DNA of 64,000 bases from Glycomyces arizonensis DSM 44726 (GTDB taxonomy: Bacteria > Actinomycetota > Actinomycetes > Mycobacteriales > Micromonosporaceae), in NCBI RefSeq assembly GCF_000482705.1, contig NZ_AXWO01000014.1:1-64000 (forward strand), written 5' to 3'. How positions within the stretch are numbered: the stretch's first letter is position 1; each line of letters begins with the position of its first letter. Below are positions 37,789-46,980 of this stretch, piece by piece. The translations under genes and the position numbers were made by a program. The notes beneath the pieces are model-generated. The model searched no databases and was not told the origin of the DNA. It worked only from the letters and a program-made list of their open reading frames with translations.

Positions 37789-39636
37789 ATGAACAGCCAA
37801 TCGCCGACATTCGACATTCGAGCGAGCCGCCAGGAGGTCGCCCGGCCGCGCCCGCAGATGCTGCGCGAGTCCTTCCTCGACCTGAGCGGCCAGTGGGGCT
37901 TCGCCCATGACGACGACGACCGCGGCCTCGCCCAGCGCTGGTTCGACGGCCGCGAGCTGCCGCAGGCGATCACGGTGCCGTTCCCCCCGGAGTCCCCGGC
38001 GTCCGGCATCGGCGCGACCGGCTTCCACCCCGTCGTCTGGTACCGGCGCGAGCTCACCGCCGACGATCTGGCCGCCGTCGGCCACGAGCGAGGCAGGCGG
38101 CTGCTGGTCCACTTCGGCGCGGTGGACTACCGCGCCCGCGTCTGGCTCGACGGGCAGCTGGTGGGGGAGCACGAGGGCGGGCATACGCCGTTCGCCCTCG
38201 ACCTCACCGATGATCTGAGAGCCGCCGGGCCGCACGTCCTGGTGGTCCGTGCCGAGGACGACCCGCACGACCTCGCGCAGCCCCGCGGCAAGCAGGACTG
38301 GCACGAGGCGCCGCACGCCATCTGGTACCACCGGACGACCGGCATCTGGCAGCCGGTGTGGCTGGAGTCGGTGGCACCGCTGCACGTGGAGCGTCTGCTG
38401 TGGACCTGCGATCTCACTGACGGCACCGTGACGGCGCAGGTGGACCTCAGCCACCGGACCGACGCCGAGGTGCGCGTCCGCATCGAGCACGAGGGCGCCG
38501 TGATCGGCGAGGCGGCGGTGCGCGCCACGGGCGCTCAGGCGAGCGTGACCGTGCCGCTCGCGGGGCAGGAGAACGGCCAGGAGTACGAGCGGCTGCTGTG
38601 GCGGCCGGGGTCGCCGACCCTCCTCGACGCGTGGGTCAGCGTCGAGGCCGAGGGCCGGACCGAGGACGCCGTGGCGAGCTACCTCGGGCTCCGCTCGGTC
38701 CGCGTGGGCGGCGGCCGGTTCCTGCTGAACGACCGGCCCGTGGTGCTGCGCTCGGTGCTGAGCCAGGGCTACTGGCCCGAGTCGCACCTCGCCGCCCCCT
38801 CGGAGCACGCGCTGCGGCGCGAGGCCGAGCTGATCGGGGAGCTGGGCTTCAACGCCGTGCGGCTGCACCAGAAGATCGAGGACCCGCGCTTCCTCTACCA
38901 CGCCGACCGGATCGGCCTGCTGGTGTGGGGCGAGATGGCGGCGACCTACGCCTTCTCGCGTACCTCCGTGGGCCGCACCGTGGCCGAGTGGACCGAGGCG
39001 GTGCGGCGCGACGCCGCCCACCCCTCGATCGTGACCTGGGTGCCGCTCAACGAGAGCTGGGGCGTGCAGCACCTCGCCCTGCGCGATGACCAGCGCGCCC
39101 TCGCCGAGGCGCTCTACCACCTGACCAAGGCGCTCGATCCCACGCGGCCGGTCATCTCCAACGACGGCTGGGAGCTCGGCACCTCCGACCTGTGGACCAT
39201 GCACGACTACGAGTCCGACGGGCGCACGCTCGCCGAGCGCTACGACGTGCCGATCGAGGAGCTGCGCGCGCACATCGGCGACACCGGTCCGGCGGACCGC
39301 CCGGTGCGCCTGCCCGGGACCGAGGACCGCGGCGAGCCGGTCATGCTGACCGAGTTCGGCGGCGTGAAGTGGTCGAAGGGCCCCGAGGCGGACGGCGCGT
39401 GGGGCTACTCCGAGGCGGTGAGCGACGAGGACTTCGAGCGCCGGGTCGGCGAGATCCTCGGCGCGGTCCAGCGGGGGACGATCGGCCACCGCGGCCGCCG
39501 GCACGGCCTGGCCGGATGGTGCTGGACGCAGCTGACCGACACCCTCCAGGAGACCAACGGCCTGCTGTCCGAGGACCGCGAACCGAAACTGCCGATCGAG
39601 CGGCTGCGGGCGCTGGTGCTCGGCCGCGAGGACTGA
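37789..39636 (+). CDS. Glycoside hydrolase family 2 protein
   Basis: Cytosolic enzyme of 615 residues, no signal peptide. Domains in order: GH2 sugar-binding jelly roll (about 30-190), Ig-like domain (about 190-305), TIM barrel (about 305-600). Catalytic acid E422 in NESWG and nucleophile E522 in TEFGG. Family members cleave beta-galactosides, beta-glucuronides or beta-mannosides; the length and the NESW pattern are nearer beta-glucuronidase/galactosidase-like small GH2s, but the substrate is not decided. AGGGAG precedes ATG. It would cleave the oligosaccharide imported by the downstream transporter. Confidence 0.9.
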   Translation: MNSQSPTFDIRASRQEVARPRPQMLRESFLDLSGQWGFAHDDDDRGLAQRWFDGRELPQAITVPFPPESPASGIGATGFHPVVWYRRELTADDLAAVGHERGRRLLVHFGAVDYRARVWLDGQLVGEHEGGHTPFALDLTDDLRAAGPHVLVVRAEDDPHDLAQPRGKQDWHEAPHAIWYHRTTGIWQPVWLESVAPLHVERLLWTCDLTDGTVTAQVDLSHRTDAEVRVRIEHEGAVIGEAAVRATGAQASVTVPLAGQENGQEYERLLWRPGSPTLLDAWVSVEAEGRTEDAVASYLGLRSVRVGGGRFLLNDRPVVLRSVLSQGYWPESHLAAPSEHALRREAELIGELGFNAVRLHQKIEDPRFLYHADRIGLLVWGEMAATYAFSRTSVGRTVAEWTEAVRRDAAHPSIVTWVPLNESWGVQHLALRDDQRALAEALYHLTKALDPTRPVISNDGWELGTSDLWTMHDYESDGRTLAERYDVPIEELRAHIGDTGPADRPVRLPGTEDRGEPVMLTEFGGVKWSKGPEADGAWGYSEAVSDEDFERRVGEILGAVQRGTIGHRGRRHGLAGWCWTQLTDTLQETNGLLSEDREPKLPIERLRALVLGRED

Positions 39637-39685
39637 AACCGGGGCATTGCCCCCGCGAGGGGGCCTGTGATAGCGTCACGCGAAT

Positions 39686-39728
39686 AGTTCATCGTTGAAC
39701 TGGATCTTTCGTAGTTCAACGCTGAACT
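39686..39728 (+). promoter_or_regulatory. LacI-type operators O2 and O3
   Basis: AGTTCATCGTTGAACT (39686-39701) and AGTTCAACGCTGAACT (39713-39728), each with 6-base arms AGTTCA/TGAACT around a central CG, 27 bases apart centre to centre. They lie before the binding-protein gene and share the TTCAACG half-site with O1. Confidence 0.75.
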
Positions 39729-39769
39729 ATCCAGGTTGGACAACGTCCTTCCACTATTGAGGAGGATCC

Positions 39770-41062
39770 ATGACAAGAATGAAGACGGCTGCGGCGCTCG
39801 GCACCGCCGCGGTGCTCTCCCTCGCCGCGTGCTCGAACGGCGGCACCCCCCACGAGGCCGCGACGACGTTCGCCCCCGACACGGAAGCGGAGATCACCTT
39901 CACCTGGTGGGGGAACGAGGAACGCGCCGAATGGTTCGAACGGGCGCTGGACCTCTTCAACGAGGAGTACCCCAATGTCGAGGTGGTGCGGAACTTCAAC
40001 GCGTGGGGCGACTACTGGACGGCGCGCAACACCGAGGCCGCGGGCCACGCGCTCCCCGACGTGCTCATGATGGACGCCGGATACCTCGGCGAATACGCGG
40101 AGAAGGGGCTCTTCCTCGACCTCGGCGCCTACCAGGGCGGCCTGCTCGACACCGAGGGCTACTCCGAGACCCTCATCGAATCCGGCACCGTCGACGGCGA
40201 GTTCGTCGGGGTGCCGATGGGGTACAACGCCTGGTCCATGATGTACAACAAGGACCTGCTCGACGAGCTCGGCGTCCCCTACCCGACCGACGACATGACC
40301 CTCGCCGACCTCGAGGCGTACGTCCTCCAGGTCAACCAGGCCGGCGCCGCGCACGACCCGCGGATCTACGGCGCCTCGGACTACACCGGCGGCTTTCCCG
40401 GATTCATCTACCACCGGATGCAGCAGGGCGAGCGGGTGTTCACCGAGGACGGCGGGCCCGCCTTCAGCGAGGACGACGTCGTCGACTACCTCGACTCCGT
40501 CGCGGGCCTCCGCGACAACGGCGACTTCTACCCCGTGGAGCGCAGCGTCGCGCTCGACCCCCTCGGCGGCTTCCTCAGCGGCGAGACCGCGCTCTGGTTC
40601 AACTTCTCCACCACCGTGGCCCAGGCGATGAGCGACATCGGCACCGAGAACATCGGCATGGTCCAGGCCCCGACCGGGAACGGCGAGCACGTGCTCGCCG
40701 ACCACCCCAGCATGCTGCTGAGCGTGTCGGCTGGCTCCGACCAGCCCGACGCCGCCGCCGTCCTGGTGGACTTCCTCGCCAACTCGCCCGAGGTCAAGGC
40801 GATCTTCGGCGCGTCCCTCGGCGCGCCCCCGACCGAGGAGGGCCGCGCGGCCGTCGACCAGTCGGCCTCGGACGCCGTCGACTTCGCCTACCTCGACTCG
40901 ATCGCCGACGAGCTCACCGAGAGCTACCCGCTGCTGCCGTCGGGGTACGGGTCCATCGAGGCCAAGTGGGGCTCGCTGCACGAGCAGCTGCTGTACGGCG
41001 ACATCACCACCGAGCAGATGGCGGAGGAGCTGTTCTCCGAAATGGACATGCTGCTCGGATGA
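39770..41062 (+). CDS. Sugar-binding lipoprotein (family 1 extracellular binding protein)
   Basis: Lipoprotein of 430 residues. Signal peptide with lipobox LAAC (cysteine about 21). Family 1 phrases: ITFTWWGNEERAEWFERALD, VPMGYNAWSMMYNKDLLDEL and a C-terminal helical region. GAGGA precedes ATG. First gene of a four-gene transport operon (binding protein, two permeases, YesL-like protein), under the two operators at 39686-39728. No ATPase gene is present, so a shared MsiK-type ATPase elsewhere must drive it (general knowledge of actinobacterial CUT1 systems). Confidence 0.9.
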   Translation: MTRMKTAAALGTAAVLSLAACSNGGTPHEAATTFAPDTEAEITFTWWGNEERAEWFERALDLFNEEYPNVEVVRNFNAWGDYWTARNTEAAGHALPDVLMMDAGYLGEYAEKGLFLDLGAYQGGLLDTEGYSETLIESGTVDGEFVGVPMGYNAWSMMYNKDLLDELGVPYPTDDMTLADLEAYVLQVNQAGAAHDPRIYGASDYTGGFPGFIYHRMQQGERVFTEDGGPAFSEDDVVDYLDSVAGLRDNGDFYPVERSVALDPLGGFLSGETALWFNFSTTVAQAMSDIGTENIGMVQAPTGNGEHVLADHPSMLLSVSAGSDQPDAAAVLVDFLANSPEVKAIFGASLGAPPTEEGRAAVDQSASDAVDFAYLDSIADELTESYPLLPSGYGSIEAKWGSLHEQLLYGDITTEQMAEELFSEMDMLLG

Positions 41063-41071
41063 CCACCCGCC

Positions 41072-41097
41072 GCGGCCCGGGCGAGTGCCCGGGCCGC
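41072..41097 (+). terminator. Intercistronic hairpin after the binding-protein gene
   Basis: Perfect 11-base stem GCGGCCCGGGC / GCCCGGGCCGC with 4-base loop, between binding-protein and permease genes of the same operon. Likely a partial terminator or 3' end stabiliser that keeps binding protein in excess. Confidence 0.7.
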
Positions 41098-41130
41098 GCC
41101 AAACCCCTTCGGCTCAAAGGAGGTCGGCAC

Positions 41131-42078
41131 ATGGCCGGAACGACGATCGCGCGAGACCCCGTCCGCGCCCGGGCGCGAAGGCGCAGCCGGGACCGCTCGA
41201 CTCGCGCCGGATACGCGTTCCTGTCCCCGTGGCTCATCGGATTCCTCGGACTCACCGCCGGACCGATGATCGCGTCACTCTACCTGTCGTTCACCGACTA
41301 CAACCTGTTCACGGCGCCGACCTTCATCGGCCTCGAGAACTATCAGCGGCTCCTGACGGACTCCAACTTCCTCCAGGCCGCCAAGGTCACCGCCCTCTAC
41401 GTGGTCTTCGGGACGCCCGTGAAGCTGGCGGCGGCGCTGGCGGTCGCCATGCTGCTGCACAACTCCCGCCGCGGCCAGGGCTTCTACCGCTCGGCGTACT
41501 ACCTGCCCTCGCTCATCGGCGGCAGCGTGTCGATCGCGATCGTCTGGAAGGCGATGTTCATCGACGAGGGCATCGTCGCCCGGATCGGCGAGGTGTTCGG
41601 CGCCGCGCCCGCCGCCGACGGCGGCTGGGTCGGCGACCCCGGCCGCACCCTGCCGATGCTCATCCTGCTCACCGTGTGGCAGTTCGGCGCGCCCATGGTC
41701 ATCTTCCTGGCCGGCCTCAAGCAGGTGCCGACCGAGCTGTACGAGGCGGCCGAGGTCGACGGCGCCGGACCGGTCCGCCGGTTCTGGAACGTCACCGTCC
41801 CCCTGCTCTCGCCGGTGCTGTTCTTCAACCTCCTCCTGGAGACGATCCACGCCTTCCAGATCTTCAACTCCGCGTTCATCATCTCCAACGGCTCGGGCGG
41901 CCCCGCCCAGTCGACCCTGTTCTACACGCTGTACCTGTACTTCCGCGGCTTCCGGGACTTCCAGATGGGGTACGCCTCGGCGATGGCCTGGGTCCTGGTG
42001 CTCGTGGTCGGGCTGGTCAGCCTCCTGCTGTTCCGCAGCTCGAAATCGTGGGTGCACTACTCGGGAGACGACAAATGA
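41131..42078 (+). CDS. ABC sugar permease, UgpA/MalF type
   Basis: Membrane protein of 315 residues with six helices. The cytoplasmic EAA loop is ELYEAAEVDGAGPVRRFWNV, which couples to the ATPase. A full AAAGGAGGT lies 6 bases before ATG. CUT1-type permease that pairs with the next gene. Confidence 0.9.
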   Translation: MAGTTIARDPVRARARRRSRDRSTRAGYAFLSPWLIGFLGLTAGPMIASLYLSFTDYNLFTAPTFIGLENYQRLLTDSNFLQAAKVTALYVVFGTPVKLAAALAVAMLLHNSRRGQGFYRSAYYLPSLIGGSVSIAIVWKAMFIDEGIVARIGEVFGAAPAADGGWVGDPGRTLPMLILLTVWQFGAPMVIFLAGLKQVPTELYEAAEVDGAGPVRRFWNVTVPLLSPVLFFNLLLETIHAFQIFNSAFIISNGSGGPAQSTLFYTLYLYFRGFRDFQMGYASAMAWVLVLVVGLVSLLLFRSSKSWVHYSGDDK

Positions 42079-42986
42079 GCCAGACCCCCGCACCGGCCGC
42101 CCCGCGCGCCGACCACCAGCAGTCCGTCCGGCTCCGGCGCCGGGCCGAGGCCCGCCGGACCGGCGGCTCGATCCTGTTCCACGCCTTCGCGCTCGCCGTG
42201 GTCGTGGTCATCCTCTACCCCGCGGTGTGGATGCTCATGAGCTCCTTCAAGGAGAGCAGCGAGATCGTGGGCTCGGTGAGCCTCGCCCCCACCGGCGGCG
42301 GATTCGAGAACTACGCGAAGGCGCTGGAGGGCATCGGCGGGATCTCGTTCTGGACGTTCGTGTGCAACTCGCTGATCCTGGCCGTCGGCTCGGTGGTCGG
42401 CATCCTGCTGTCGTGCTCGTTCGCGGCGTACGCGTTCGCGCGGGTCAGGTTCCGTGGGCGCAACCTGTTCTTCGTGTGCATGATCGCCACGATGCTGCTG
42501 CCGTTCCACGTCGTGATCATTCCCCAGTACATCGTGTTCAACGAGCTGGGCATGATCAACACCTACTGGCCGCTGCTGCTGGGGAAGTTCCTGGCGACGG
42601 ACGCCTTCTTCGTGTTCCTGATGATCCAGTTCATCCGCGGGCTGCCGCGCGAGCTGGACGAGGCGGCGGTCATCGACGGGGCCGGGCATCCGCGGATCTT
42701 CTTCTCCATCATCCTCCCGCTGATGAAACCGGCGCTGGTCACCAGCGCGATCTTCGCCTTCATCTGGTCGTGGAACGACTTCTTCGGGCCGCTGCTCTAC
42801 CTCAAGGAGCCCGGCATGTACACGATGCCGCTCGCGCTGCGCCTGTACGTCGACCAGACGTCGACGAGCGACTACGGCGCGCAGATGGCGATGGCCATCC
42901 TCTCCCTGCTGCCGGTGCTGCTGTTCTTCTTCGCGTTCCAGCGCCAGCTGGTCGGCGGCGTCGCGACCCAGGGGCTGAAGGGATGA
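42075..42986 (+). CDS. ABC sugar permease, UgpE/MalG type
   Basis: Membrane protein of 303 residues with six helices. EAA loop ELDEAAVIDGAGHPRIFFSI. The ATG overlaps the stop of the previous gene (ATGA). Second half of the heterodimeric permease. Confidence 0.9.
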   Translation: MSQTPAPAAPRADHQQSVRLRRRAEARRTGGSILFHAFALAVVVVILYPAVWMLMSSFKESSEIVGSVSLAPTGGGFENYAKALEGIGGISFWTFVCNSLILAVGSVVGILLSCSFAAYAFARVRFRGRNLFFVCMIATMLLPFHVVIIPQYIVFNELGMINTYWPLLLGKFLATDAFFVFLMIQFIRGLPRELDEAAVIDGAGHPRIFFSIILPLMKPALVTSAIFAFIWSWNDFFGPLLYLKEPGMYTMPLALRLYVDQTSTSDYGAQMAMAILSLLPVLLFFFAFQRQLVGGVATQGLKG

Positions 42987-43639
42987 GCGCGCACACCGCT
43001 CATGAGAGCGAGGAGCGGCCCGCATCGGCGGGGGCTGAGCACCTGTTCCGGTTCGGCGGCGGGTCCGTCGCCCTGTTCGGCGAGATGCTCGTGGTCGGGC
43101 TCGTCGTGACCGCGCTGTCGCTGCCGCTGGTGACGGCCGTCCCCGCGATCGCGGCGGGGGTCCACCATCTCGACCGCCACGTCTCCGATCGCGGTGACGG
43201 CCTGGGCGAGCTCCTGGACGCCGCCCGGCGGGCCTGCCGCGGTGGCTGGGCGGTGGGCGCCGTCGCCGCACTGGCGCTGGGCCTGCTCGGGCTCAACGTC
43301 GCGCTCGGCGTCCAGGGACTGGTGCCCGGCGGCACGCCGCTGGCGATCGTCAGCGCGCTCTTCGCCGCGGTGATCGCCGTGGTCGTGGTGCGCGCGGCGT
43401 CGCTGTGGGAGCCCTCGGCGGACTGGCGCGAACTGCTGCGCGAGGCCGCCTCCCTGACCACCGCCGACCCCGTCGGCACGGCATACGTCTTGATCGGACT
43501 CGGCGTCGGCGCCGTCGTGGCGTGGATGTTCCTGCCGCTCATCATCGTCACGCCGGGAATGCTCGCCATCGCCATGCTCGCCGCGCGGCGGCGGGCGAAC
43601 GCGCCGGTCTGCATGGACCACGCCCGGAGGGGGCGTTAA
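42983..43639 (+). CDS. YesL-like (DUF624) membrane protein
   Basis: Membrane protein of 218 residues with about five hydrophobic helices (VALFGEMLVVGLVVTALSLP, then VAALALGLLGLNVALGVQGL). Overlaps the permease gene by 4 bases, so it belongs to the operon. Proteins of this type accompany oligosaccharide importers; their role is not established. Assignment is by context and topology more than sequence. A strong hairpin terminator follows. Confidence 0.65.
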   Translation: MSAHTAHESEERPASAGAEHLFRFGGGSVALFGEMLVVGLVVTALSLPLVTAVPAIAAGVHHLDRHVSDRGDGLGELLDAARRACRGGWAVGAVAALALGLLGLNVALGVQGLVPGGTPLAIVSALFAAVIAVVVVRAASLWEPSADWRELLREAASLTTADPVGTAYVLIGLGVGAVVAWMFLPLIIVTPGMLAIAMLAARRRANAPVCMDHARRGR

Positions 43640-43641
43640 AA

Positions 43642-43687
43642 GAACATCGGCGGGTCCCCGGGCACGCCCCGGGACCCGCCGATGTTC
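43642..43687. terminator. Strong bidirectional hairpin terminator
   Basis: Stem of about 20 base pairs (GAACATCGGCGGGTCCC and its complement, one bulged C) with a 5-base loop, placed between two convergent operons ending at 43639 and 43691. Serves both. Confidence 0.85.
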
Positions 43688-43690
43688 GTG

Positions 43691-46312
43691 TCACGAGGAC
43701 CGCGCGAGCCGTTCGCCGATGAGGGCCAGGTTCTGGATCGTCGCCAGGCCGCATTGCGCGGCATCGTTGGTGGAGAGCGTGCGGGCCTCGTCCACCGGGG
43801 ACAGCACCTCCGGCGGGAGGATCCGCACCGCGCGGAACGCCTCCTCGCCCATGAACTCGCCGCCCTGGAAGTACGCCCGCCACGCCCGGTCGGCGAGCGC
43901 CTCGTCGCCCGTCCGGTTCGCCGCGTACGCCGCGAGCCGGGAGTGCGCCTGCTCCAGGTTGAAGCCCGAGGGCACCACGCCCAGCTCCGCGCGCTGCTCC
44001 TCGGGCCCGGCCAGGTACAGGCGGCAGTACTGGAGCCACGCCTCCTTGAAGCCGGGGGCCTCGACCTGGCCTGCGTCGATCAGGCTCACCAGCTCGCTGC
44101 ACACCTCGACCAGGCCGAACACGGCCGACAGGTGCGAGACGGAGACGCGGTCGCGCTCGGTGTCGAACCGGCCCGTGTCCAGGTCGTACAGCGCCTCACC
44201 GGTGAAGAAGCCCTTCGGCAGCGCGCCGATGTCGCTCATCGTGCCGATCAGCCGGTCGCGCGAGCGCTCGTTCCCGGTGATCTCCCAGTCCGCCAGCCAC
44301 GTCGCCGCCAGCGCGCTCCAGTCCGTCCCGAGCCCCACGGCGAGCGCCCGGCGCTCGGGCCGATACGTGGCCGCGTCCGGCCGCACCTTGCGCGTCGGGT
44401 CGAGCGACAGGAACGTCGTGTCGGAGTCCCGCAGCTCCAGCATGAGGTCGCGGGTGTGCTCGTCGCCGGTGAGGAAGTAGTGGAACCGCCGGTACGCGGG
44501 CGTGGAGATGCGCACCTGCTTGGCGCTGCACCCCCAGTGCTGGACGTTGTGCCTGCTGCCGAGCCCCTGCCAGGGGCCTGCGTGGTAGACGTCCACGTCC
44601 CCGGTGTGCCTGGTCATGCGCTCGGCCAGGCGGAACACGTCCGCCCTGCCGGTGCGCAGGAACGAGGTCCACAGCCACAGGTCCGGCGACAGCTCCGAGT
44701 TGTCCCACGCGTACCCGCCCACGTCGTAGCGCCAGGTGTGCCGGTCGCGGTCGTAGGCGTGCATGACGTCGCCGAAGTTCCAGAACCCGTACCAGGACCG
44801 CTGGTCGACCTGGCCGACGTAGAAGTCCAGCAGGAAGTCGAGCCGGTCCTCCAGGGCGGCGCGGCGGGAGTCGGCGCGGTCGGGGAGGTCCCAGTCGCCC
44901 AGCACGCCCGCCTCGTGCAGCGCCTCCGGCGTGGGCACCAGCTGCGGACGGGCGGCCGTCCCGCGGGCGAGGCGCGCCAGCTCGGCGACCGGCGGGGTGG
45001 CCGCGAACGGGGTCACGGTCAGCTCGTGGGTGCGGCCGATGCCGTGCGCCGAGCCGAAGCCGGGCTCGTAGTCCTCATAGGTGATGTCGAGGGCGTCGAG
45101 CTGGTCGGCGTACTCGTCCTGACCGAGGCCGTCGTGGTAGAACCGCAGGTCCATCGGCGCGGCGTCCGGCGACCACAGCCACATGGTCAGCGTCGCCGCG
45201 TCGGTGTCGGCCGAGCGCACGTCGACGCCGGTCGGGTGCGACTGCCAGAACCCGGTCAGCCCCACGGCGAGTCCGCCGGAGACGTCGCCGACGTAGCCGA
45301 GGCCGTCCGCGCGCGTGCCCTGCGCGACGTCGATCCACGGCTTGTCTGCGGCCGTGCGCTTGTGGACGGTGTAGCCGTTCGCGTTGAGCTGGCGCAGCGA
45401 GTAGTCGGCCCAGGTGGGAATCCACCGGGAGAGCCGCTCCACGTCCCGCTCCCACTCCGAGGGCGGCGGCGTGGCCCGCCCGTCGAGCTGCGCGGCGCGC
45501 ACCTCGGCCCCCGGGTCGCGGCGCAGCCCGGTCAGCCCGCGCACCGCCTCCCGCAGGAATCCGCCCTCGGCGCCCGCGAGGCGCACGTGCCGGTCGTGCC
45601 ATGCCGCGCGCATCGGCACCGTGAACCGCAGTCCGAGCGAGGAGAGGAAGTCGCGTTCGGGGTCGCCGTCCCACACGAAGGAGTGCACGAGCCTGAACGT
45701 CGCCGCACCGGCGGCGAACACCAGCCGCACCGTGAACGGCAGCCATGCGCGGCCCTCGTCGCGGTGGACCCCGGTGACCCGCACGACGGCGCGCAGCGGC
45801 CCGTCCTGCTCCACTTCGCAGGCGGTGACGTGCCCGACGGCGTGGACCCGGCCGCGCACGTCGGCTTCGGGGCGGTCCTGCCTGCTGGAGACCAGCCTGC
45901 CCGACGCGGCCACCTCCGTTTCACCGATCCGCATGGACCGCACGAGGTCGGGTCCGGTGGCGGCCACGGTGACGCGGCACGCGCCGGTGTCGACGACGAC
46001 GCCGTCCTCGACGGGGGACACCGTGACCCGCGCCCGCGGCTCGGCGGCGTCCCGGGCGACGACCCGGTAGCCGTCCGCGGATTCGCCCTCGGCGCCGAGC
46101 GCCACGCCCGCCCACTTGACGCTGCCGTCCGGCCAGGTCGCCAGCGGCCAGGTCTGGGCGGGCACCGGCGCACCGGCGGCGTCGACGACCGCCAGGCTCG
46201 CGGCGTCGGTCACGGCGCCGGACGCCAGCGGGACGCCGCAGGTCACACCGCCGATCGCAAGGACGGGTTCGGCGTCTTCGAGCCAGCGCAGGGGAACATC
46301 GACGGTCTTCAT
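43691..46312 (-). CDS. PcRGLX/YetA-like polysaccharide lyase
   Basis: Protein of 873 residues, no signal peptide. It matches the pattern of exo-rhamnogalacturonan-lyase-like (PcRGLX/YetA) proteins: an N-terminal beta-sandwich (LAIGGVTCGVPLASGAV, WPLATWPDGSVKWAGV), a middle beta domain and a C-terminal helical toroid (WYGFWNFGDVMHAYDRDRH, YAWDNSELSPDLWLWTSFLR, GSRHNVQHWGCSAKQVRIS). Such enzymes release terminal sugars from rhamnogalacturonan backbones. ATG 46312 overlaps the stop of the preceding gene. Last gene of the operon. The family call is from memory; neighbours support it strongly. Confidence 0.75.
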   Translation of the reverse strand: MKTVDVPLRWLEDAEPVLAIGGVTCGVPLASGAVTDAASLAVVDAAGAPVPAQTWPLATWPDGSVKWAGVALGAEGESADGYRVVARDAAEPRARVTVSPVEDGVVVDTGACRVTVAATGPDLVRSMRIGETEVAASGRLVSSRQDRPEADVRGRVHAVGHVTACEVEQDGPLRAVVRVTGVHRDEGRAWLPFTVRLVFAAGAATFRLVHSFVWDGDPERDFLSSLGLRFTVPMRAAWHDRHVRLAGAEGGFLREAVRGLTGLRRDPGAEVRAAQLDGRATPPPSEWERDVERLSRWIPTWADYSLRQLNANGYTVHKRTAADKPWIDVAQGTRADGLGYVGDVSGGLAVGLTGFWQSHPTGVDVRSADTDAATLTMWLWSPDAAPMDLRFYHDGLGQDEYADQLDALDITYEDYEPGFGSAHGIGRTHELTVTPFAATPPVAELARLARGTAARPQLVPTPEALHEAGVLGDWDLPDRADSRRAALEDRLDFLLDFYVGQVDQRSWYGFWNFGDVMHAYDRDRHTWRYDVGGYAWDNSELSPDLWLWTSFLRTGRADVFRLAERMTRHTGDVDVYHAGPWQGLGSRHNVQHWGCSAKQVRISTPAYRRFHYFLTGDEHTRDLMLELRDSDTTFLSLDPTRKVRPDAATYRPERRALAVGLGTDWSALAATWLADWEITGNERSRDRLIGTMSDIGALPKGFFTGEALYDLDTGRFDTERDRVSVSHLSAVFGLVEVCSELVSLIDAGQVEAPGFKEAWLQYCRLYLAGPEEQRAELGVVPSGFNLEQAHSRLAAYAANRTGDEALADRAWRAYFQGGEFMGEEAFRAVRILPPEVLSPVDEARTLSTNDAAQCGLATIQNLALIGERLARSS

Positions 46313-46980
46313 GTCAGCGGAGTCACCTCGAGGTTGCGGTAGTGGGCCGTGAGCGGGGACATCTGGCGGAAGCCGATCCTTCCCCCGCCCAGCGGCTCGT
46401 CGTCGTGGAATGTGAACAGCTCCAGGTCGTCGACCGCGAAGGACACCTCGCCGCCGCGCTTGACGACGCGGACGCGATAGTGGCCGTCGGCGTCCTGGGG
46501 AGCGGGAAGCGGGTCCGCGCCCTGCGCCACCAGGCGGAACCCGGGGCTCTTGCGCAGGTTGCAGGTGCGGAAGCGGCGCTCGGTGGGCCACTTGCGCCGC
46601 AGGTACGACACGTGCAGCGTTGACACGTCGCCCGAGTGGTACTGCGGGTAGTGACCGGTGCGGGCGGCGAGCGACGGGTCGAACAGGTCGCGCCCGTCCG
46701 TGCCGGTCGCCGCGAAGAACAGCATCGCCAGGCCGTCGCCGGTCAGCGGCCGGAAGTCCCACGAGATCGCCACGTCGGCGCCGAACACCTCCGGGCACCA
46801 GAACGTGAAGTGAGCCAGGTCGCCGCGCCCGTCCGCGGCCAGGGCGGCCTCGTCGGCGGTGCTGGACAGAACCATGCCGCCGTCCGCATGCTCGACGCCG
46901 ACCGGTCCCTCCGCCACCCAGCCGTCGAGATCGGACGGAGCGGCGAGCGGGTTGCGGTAGCTCAAGGCCGCACCATCCAC
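46309..46980 (-). CDS. DUF1961 (YesU-like) protein
   Basis: Protein of 223 residues with a concanavalin-like beta-sandwich: LSYRNPLAAPSDLDGWVAEG, LAHFTFWCPEVFGADVAISW, FDPSLAARTGHYPQYHSGDV, YHSGDVSTLHVSYLRRK. The DUF1961 family includes Bacillus YesU, encoded in the rhamnogalacturonan cluster. GTG 46980 gives a 19-base overlap with the acetylesterase gene. No secretion signal. Enzymatic role unknown. Confidence 0.75.
   Translation of the reverse strand: MDGAALSYRNPLAAPSDLDGWVAEGPVGVEHADGGMVLSSTADEAALAADGRGDLAHFTFWCPEVFGADVAISWDFRPLTGDGLAMLFFAATGTDGRDLFDPSLAARTGHYPQYHSGDVSTLHVSYLRRKWPTERRFRTCNLRKSPGFRLVAQGADPLPAPQDADGHYRVRVVKRGGEVSFAVDDLELFTFHDDEPLGGGRIGFRQMSPLTAHYRNLEVTPLT

Noticed and set aside
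43682-46342. Plus-strand open frame of about 880 codons opposite the YetA-like gene
   Set aside because: Antisense shadow; no family resemblance and no start signal.
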